Positions 58,601 to 64,000 of a stretch of DNA of 64,000 bases are shown here, piece by piece. The notes below the pieces were generated by a model. That model saw only the letters and a program-made list of their open reading frames with translations, ran no database searches and was not told the origin of the DNA. The stretch comes from Mycoplasmopsis verecunda. GTDB taxonomy: Bacteria; Bacillota_I; Bacilli_A; Mycoplasmatales; Metamycoplasmataceae. Numbering within the stretch: position 1 is the first letter of the stretch; each line of letters opens with the position of its first letter. The position numbers and the translations under genes are program-made. Location: positions 310,001 to 374,000 of the forward strand of contig NZ_CP137850.1 of assembly GCF_033546915.1 (NCBI RefSeq), in the 5' to 3' direction.

Positions 58601-61600
58601 TTTCGACAACAAATAAGGATGAAATTAAGGCTAAAAAACAAACCCTTATTGATGCTGTAAATAATTTAGATGGTAATTCTAATTTACAAGCAGCAAAAGA
58701 AGAAATATCTAAACTCAATAATTTATTTTCTGATTTAAAAGATTCATTTATTGATTTATTAGATAAATCATTAAATAAAAAAGCATTAGATTCTATTGTT
58801 TCAGATGCTAAAACAATTGATAATGAAATTTCATCAATTGACACAAATCTTTTGGAAGTAAATAAACTTATCAAAAGATTTGAACCAGAAAAAACTGAGC
58901 AAAATATTAATGCTATAAAGAGTTTAATTAGTGAAATTGATAGTAATAAAGATGTGTTAGACAAATTGAAAGAATCAATTACAGACATTAAAAATAGTAA
59001 ATCTACTAATCCACAGATTTATACTAACTTAAAATCTGGAATTGAAAAAGCAATCGAAAAATCAAAAGCAATTATTGCAAAAGTCAATAATAAGGTAAAT
59101 GAAGAAATAGCTGATACACAATTATCAGATATCAAAGATAAAGATATTAAGCAATATGCTCTAGATAAATCTAAAGAACTTGAAAATTCTGAAATTAACT
59201 TGTATAAAGCTTTAGATAATGCAAGAGCTATTCAAGTTGCGCCTTATTTAGATAAATATAAAGAAGTGTTACTTAATGCTCCTGAAAAACTTCAAAAATC
59301 ACCTTCATGAATTAAATACTCACTTAATAACTCAGAAGAATTAAAACAAGCTTCAACTCCTGAAAATGATAAGCTCATTCTTCAAAAACTACAACATCAA
59401 GTAGCTAAAGCTAACTTAGCATATGCTTATGATGATGTTATAGGTATTACAAATCCTGAACTTGCTGAAAAATTAATTCCTGAATTACAAAAAGCAGTTG
59501 ATTTATTATATTTCAATACTGTTACATCGATTGATAAATACAATGAACAAGCTGAAAAACTTACTTGATTTAAATTAGCAAATGAACTTGATAAGTTAGT
59601 ATCAAAAACAAATCAAGAAATTTCTAAACCTTGAAGTAAACAATTAACTAATTTAGTTAATGATGCTAATAGTGCTATAAATAATAATCAAAGCACTAAC
59701 CAAACCTTACAAGATTTAATTAATAGATTAAACAAGATTAACATTAAAGAACCTTTAATTAGTGCTATAGAAGAAGCTAATGAATTTATTTTGGAATTAT
59801 CTAAATCAATTGAAAAAGATAATAATGATTTATTAGTTTCTAAAAAAGAGCTAGTTGAAAATGCTGTAAACAGTGCTTTAAATCTAGTTAATAAAGATGA
59901 ACTTGAACCTAAAGAAAATTATGTAAATGAAGCTTTAAAACTTAAAAAATTACTTAACAAGGTTCAAGAAGAAATTTTAGGACCTAGAAAAGCATTGCAA
60001 AAAGTTTTAGAATCAGCTAAAAAAATCAATCCTAAATCATTAGCATTGCAAAATGCTATTAATGAGGCAAAAACTCTTACAGATAACTCTGAATTAAGTG
60101 ATATTCAAAAAGTATTAAAACATTTAAATCATAAAATTACAACAAATGATCTTGATTTAACAATTGATGCTACACCTAAAATTAAAGATGGTATTTATGC
60201 AAATATAACACCAAATATAATTGAAAACTCAAAACAAATTAGCGCAAATGAAAAAGTGACAGCTAAAGAATTAGAAAAAGCAACAAATAAACAAAAAGTT
60301 AATAATAAACAAATTGATGCAATCAATGGTGTATATGACTTTAGCAGCTTAAATAAAGCACAAAAAGATAAATTTGTTGATAATGTAATAAAAGCTAAAG
60401 ATATTGATTCTATTACTGATTTTGTAAATGAAGCTGCAAAACTAAATACATCTATGAAGAATTTAGCTAATACATACAATAATTTAGACTCAAAACTAAA
60501 ACAAAGTCCAATTGTTCACTCAGACTATCTAAATTCAACTAAGAATGAACAAATTAAAGTTGATAAATTATTAAAAGATGCAAATGATTTATTAACTGAA
60601 AACGGTATTCTTTATAAAGATAATTCTTCTACAGCTGTTGATGATTTAATTAAAGAGATTAATAATACTTTAAGTAATTTATCTGGAAAAGATAAAGATA
60701 TGCAAAAACTTAATGATTTAATAGACAAATTCAATAATATTAAATCAAGTGTTGATGCTAACAAATTATTTAATTCACCTAAAGCATTACAAGATATTTA
60801 TAATAACTTGTCAACTGATATTAATCAATTGATAAACCTAAGAGATAATTTAGTTGAATTTAACAAAAATGGTGGAATTAATAAGTTAGAAACTTTAATT
60901 AATAATTTAGATACTAATAAACAAGAAATTGATAAATTCTCTTCAAAAATATTTAAAGATAATGGCGGAAACTCAATTACACAAGCTCAAAGTTTTATTA
61001 ATGAAAATGCTAATTCATTAAGCAAAAATTATCAAGCTAAGTTGTTAAATGAATTCAATAAACAAATCACTTATAAAGATGCAAATAATATTCTAAATCA
61101 AGTTCAAAATCAAAACAATGATGTAAGTGATAAACTTAATATTATTGAATCATTAATTAGTGAAATGCTTAAAAACATAAATTCTGATTTAACTTCTGTA
61201 GTAAATCAAAAACTATATGAAATTAAAGATTTAGCTAATGAGCAAAAAGTTACTGATTTATTTAATTTAAATAATCAAATTTCACAATTAGAAGATATTA
61301 AAAATAAATTGTATAAAGTTATTAATTCAGATGCAAAGACACATAAATTTAATAACTTAATGACTAATTTATTAGTTGATATAGCTGAAATTAGTAATAT
61401 CAAACTTAATTCATACCCTGAATTTGAAAAACAATTTAATAATAAATTAGCATCTTATTCACATAATGCAACTACTTTGGATAAAGTAGTTAATGCAATA
61501 AAATCAGATAATCACAAAGCACTTGAACAATTGTTATTTGATAATGAATTTGATAATAATAATATTTTCATTGCTTATATTATGAAAACACCTCATGATA

Positions 61601-61812
61601 TTGATAATTTTAAAGACAAAGAAAGTTATAACCAATTTATTTCAAATGAAAGTTTTATGAAAGGATCAAGAGCTTTACAATCATTATTTAAAGCTCCTTC
61701 ATTTAAAGAATCTTCAGTAATGTTTTGACCTTATCTAGTGGCAATTGCAGCACTTACTTTCATAAGTGGTATGATTATTGCTATGAAAAGAAAAGTAAGC
61801 AAAAATAAATAA
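46609..61812 (+). CDS. Giant (5067-residue) modular surface protein with GA/FIVAR-like repeats
   Basis: One frame from ATG 46609 (after GGGAG) to TAA 61810-61812, with about a dozen TGA-Trp codons in the first 870 residues, near the middle and at the C-terminus. The signal peptide is KKNHKLLLLGSIPLTLASLPIVAM, with no lipobox. Residues about 30-780 are a unique acidic region. Residues about 780-4100 are about 26 helical modules of 120-130 residues. Each shows a segment such as LNGDxNLxxAKxxAxxxI and LxxLSxxQKxxLKxxI, then NYTEAS..., which closely parallels the FIVAR/GA modules of staphylococcal Ebh. Residues about 4100-5035 are divergent helices, and a transmembrane anchor with KRKVSKNK tail lies at 5040-5067. 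It is probably an extended cell-surface fibre; adhesion or albumin binding is inference. Confidence 0.85.
50089..52050 (+). repeat. Higher-order repeat unit 1 (five modules, one lost)
   Basis: It begins LNGKQLLDEAAKKARDVI. Module types 1, fused 2/3, 4, 5, 6 occur in order. At 1962 bp it is about 370 bp shorter than the next units. The joint starts like module 2 (no LNG, KYIQDSKDEINKLSNL) and ends like module 3 (NYLEADLENK). Confidence 0.7.
52051..54381 (+). repeat. Higher-order repeat unit 2 (six modules)
   Basis: 2331 bp. It begins LDGQSRLNKEIENSKNAI. Diagnostic module marks follow in order: DYKYATNEQKTAL (1), KYKLSSGTKA (2), NYLDSDTEKQ (3), KYPAASENTI (4), KYDLSEETLK with DSIEPDIIK (5), NYTEASNIPL (6). 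Confidence 0.75.
54382..56727 (+). repeat. Higher-order repeat unit 3 (six modules)
   Basis: 2346 bp. It begins LDGQERLNLAISSAKTVI. The same marks occur in the same order: KYNFATEDQKTAL, NYKLSDKEKS, NYLDSDQDKQ, KYKAASNETK, KYLLSDGNPK with DSINPEEIK, NYTEASAGVD. Confidence 0.75.
56728..58668 (+). repeat. Higher-order repeat unit 4 (five modules, then divergence)
   Basis: It begins LDGQSKLDKAKEDAKADI. Marks are KYALATKDQQVAL, NYKLADPEKQ, NYTEATNKSD, IDTLDKETKD, and EKLSSDTPKT. The sixth module (LDGNSNLQAAKEEI) loses the pattern and passes into the C-terminal region. Confidence 0.65.
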
Positions 61813-61819
61813 TATTTTT

Positions 61820-61862
61820 AAAATTCCATGGATTATTTCTGTGGAATTTTAATATTTTTTTG
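61820..61862 (+). terminator. Terminator after the giant gene
   Basis: AAAATTCCA...TGGAATTTT hairpin followed by a T run. Confidence 0.75.
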
Positions 61863-62105
61863 TGTCATCAATATATATATATATATATAAGTCTAAAATA
61901 TAGATAAAAAAGTATTAGTTTTGAAACTTTTGTGCTATTGATATGCACTTTTTATTTATATATAATATAAATAATTAAATTATTTATTTTAATATTTTCA
62001 TTGAATCAAAACATCTTGTTAATAGTTAGCAAGAGAATTTTGATATCTATTAAACAAAACTGCTTATATATAATTAGAAAATATTATTTTATTTAGGAGG
62101 TTTAT
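61863..62105 (+). promoter_or_regulatory. Intergenic region with second TA tract
   Basis: An alternating AT tract of about 20 bases (61870-61889) follows the terminator. Another hairpin with T run (GTGC..GCACTTTTT, about 61932-61954) and an AT-rich stretch lie before AGGAGG at 62095-62100, a strong ribosome binding site for ATG 62106. No gene is seen in the 243 bp. Confidence 0.45.
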
Positions 62106-64000
62106 ATGTCCAAAACATCAAAAGGAACTAAGAATCAAATTATTTTTACATTAGCTTCAACTGTTCCATTGCTTGCTATACCATTAACAACAGCATCAGT
62201 TTCTATTATTGATGAAAGAGTTTACAAATTTGTCCCAGATAGAATCGTTAATGTAAATTCAGAAGTTCAACATAAAAAAGAATATGAAATATTACAACCA
62301 TCATTTTTTGGTTATGCGCATTATAAACAAAAAACAATGCCAAATGATCAAACAGCAAAACTTGTTAAATTTATTAAAACACCAACTGAAGATGAATGAA
62401 ATCAAGAAGAACAAACCTGAACATTAATGTTTGAAACAGGACCACTTGACAAAGAATACTATCAAAAAGGTACTTGATGACACAATGAATATCCATTTGG
62501 TCAAAGAGTATATGGATTTGCACTTAGTGATGACTTGGAATTAATTCCAGGTACTGTTTCTGTTAAGTTTGAAAATGCTGGTTCTGAAAAAGAAATAAGT
62601 GATGTTAATGCAATTGATGAAAACATAAGAAGAAAAACTAAATATGGTATCCAAGGTGAACCTTTTGCTAATGGTAAAGGTAAATACTATGATGAAAACC
62701 AAAACTGAAGTAATCAAAAATATGGTGCCTATGTACGTTTTACAGATAAATATGGAAATTTTGATCAGTCAGCTGAGCAAACTTTTAGTACAAACATTCC
62801 TCATGATAATAAAGATGATTATGTACAAATAACACAAAGTATTAATACACAAGATGGAACATTTTCAAAAGGAGATTTATTTACTGATTTTAATAATGAT
62901 CCAAATGCTCCAGAACCAATGCACATTTACACTATTCCTAGATATTCAGGATTTGATGATTCTGGATACTTAATGTATTTACCTGGTATTAATGGTGTTG
63001 AATATATTACTTCTGATGTTGCATTTAGAAATGCACAAAAATCATTTACACCTGCTGAAATAAATGACGCCTTATCAAGAACCAAAACAACAGATGATAA
63101 AATGCCTAGACGTATTTTTGGTATTGGTATAGGTAACTTATTAAGTGTGCATTCTGATATGTACAATAGAGCCAATGGTGGATATAATCCATTTTACAAT
63201 AACGTTGGTTCAGCTTTCCTTATTCACTATCAAACTGGTTTAGAAAAAAATAGATATGATGGAAACTTAAGACCTATTCCAATTGTTACAATGCAATTTA
63301 AAACCAGAAGAAAATACACTGATGTTTTAACTAATTCTGACGATACAACATTTAGTCAAGTTAAATCTAAAGTTAATCCATATTTAAATAAAGGAAATAT
63401 CTATAGCAATGAAAAAACATTCGTTGCTGGTTTATTCCACAGTGATAAATATAATGATAAAGGTCATGAAAATGTCTGAAAACAAAATAGTAGCAATGTT
63501 GATCTTAATCCATCTGCTTTAGGATATTCAGAAAACCAATACACTGGTGTTGCTTTTCAATTTGCAAATCGTACAGCTAACAGAAGTATTAATATTGAAT
63601 TAACAGAAAAATTCGAAGATACTTTTGATCCTAAAAAGAAAGATCAATTCCCTGAAATAACTGGTTATAAGATTAAATATAAAGGCAAAAATGCTGTTGA
63701 TGATCAAGTAATTGATCAATTTGATATTCCTTGACAAGAAAATAAAAACAGTGAAGAAAATTTAAAATCTCATACATATAGATTATTATTAAATGATTTT
63801 AAATTAAACACAGAATTAGTTGATGATTTTGAAAACATTACAATCGAACCTATTATTAAAAATGTTGAGGATAAATATAAATGAACTGTTTCTAGCACGG
63901 GATTAAAATTAAAACCAATTAATAATCGCTTTGAGGTAGAACTTAAATACAAACCTTCAGCAGAATTTATAGCAGAAGTTGGTGAAGAAACAACGAAGTT
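62106..64000 (+). CDS. Exported surface protein of unknown family, N-terminal part
   Basis: 631 residues visible; the frame is open at the window end. ATG 62106 follows AGGAGG. The signal peptide is TKNQIIFTLASTVPLLAIPLTTA with no cysteine, so it is not a lipoprotein. The mature part is rich in aromatic residues and loops (DKEYYQKGTWWHNEYPFGQRVYGFALSDD, NRANGGYNPFYNNVG), unlike the neighbouring coiled coils, and looks like a beta-rich extracellular domain. Many TGA-Trp codons occur. I recognise no family. The C-terminal anchor, if any, is outside the window. Its strong RBS and its place after the giant gene suggest a surface role. Confidence 0.7.

Noticed and set aside
49326-58988. Long minus-strand frames within the giant gene
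   Set aside because: They are Ser/Leu-rich mirror images of the Lys/Asp/Asn-rich plus-strand repeat, without start signals; they arise from codon bias.
62106-64000. Assignment of the last gene as the Ig-binding partner (MIB) of the DUF31 protease
   Set aside because: It is exported, but I see no motif that supports MIB, and the protease fragment lies at the other end of the window; context is not enough.

Overview
The window is a very AT-rich Mollicutes chromosome segment. UGA is read as tryptophan throughout: dozens of reading frames join only if TGA is sense, and release factor 1 is present. Surface proteins with coiled coils, short slippable repeats, IS30/IS3 insertion sequences and a DUF31 protease point to a Mycoplasma sensu lato, probably of the Metamycoplasma/Mycoplasmopsis side. 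I cannot name the species.

Layout. 1-1565: end of a DUF31 serine protease and a small membrane protein. 1577-3136: IS30-type element, copy A. 3335-5508: a PTS EIIB-EIIA-like protein that lacks all its phosphorylation residues, then an intact IS30-type element inserted into, and duplicating, a terminator. 5501-7329: prmC and prfA (minus). 7593-13395: a secreted PI-PLC-domain coiled-coil protein whose C-terminal membrane anchor is separated from the reading frame by a 41-unit array of 15- and 14-bp repeats. 13581-16238: a lipoprotein with a PVEN repeat stalk and an endonuclease/exonuclease/phosphatase (EEP) domain whose two halves are in swapped order. 16349-19609: amidohydrolase and topA. 19673-27162 (minus, operon-like): ECF S-like membrane protein, leuS (editing site degenerate), lon, amino acid permease. 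27418-38591 (plus): nadE, yebC, ZIP transporter, a membrane protein, gdpP-rplI-dnaB-CBS protein, lemA and a DUF3137 protein. 38727-40288: IS30-type copy B. 40371-41555: pgk. 41684-46369: an insertion graveyard in which an mnmG pseudogene is truncated by a decayed IS30-type copy and interrupted by a decayed IS3 element, itself interrupted by an intact IS3 element. 46609-61812: one 5067-residue surface protein of GA/FIVAR-like helical modules arranged in a higher-order repeat. 62106-64000: start of another exported surface protein.

How it fits together. The conserved genes are ordinary and compactly arranged, with overlapping starts and stops (prfA/prmC, yebC/zip, gdpP/rplI/dnaB). The accessory part is a set of exported proteins (protease, phospholipase, nuclease, giant adhesin-like protein). 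Three of them carry repeats able to change length: 15/14-bp units in the PI-PLC gene, 12-bp units in the nuclease lipoprotein, and a (TA)10 palindrome that overlaps the ribosome binding site of the giant gene. Together with an editing-defective LeuRS and loss of mnmG here, the window suggests a host-adapted organism that tolerates, and may exploit, surface heterogeneity.

No tRNA, rRNA or CRISPR array was recognised. All protein families were assigned by reading motifs, without database searches.
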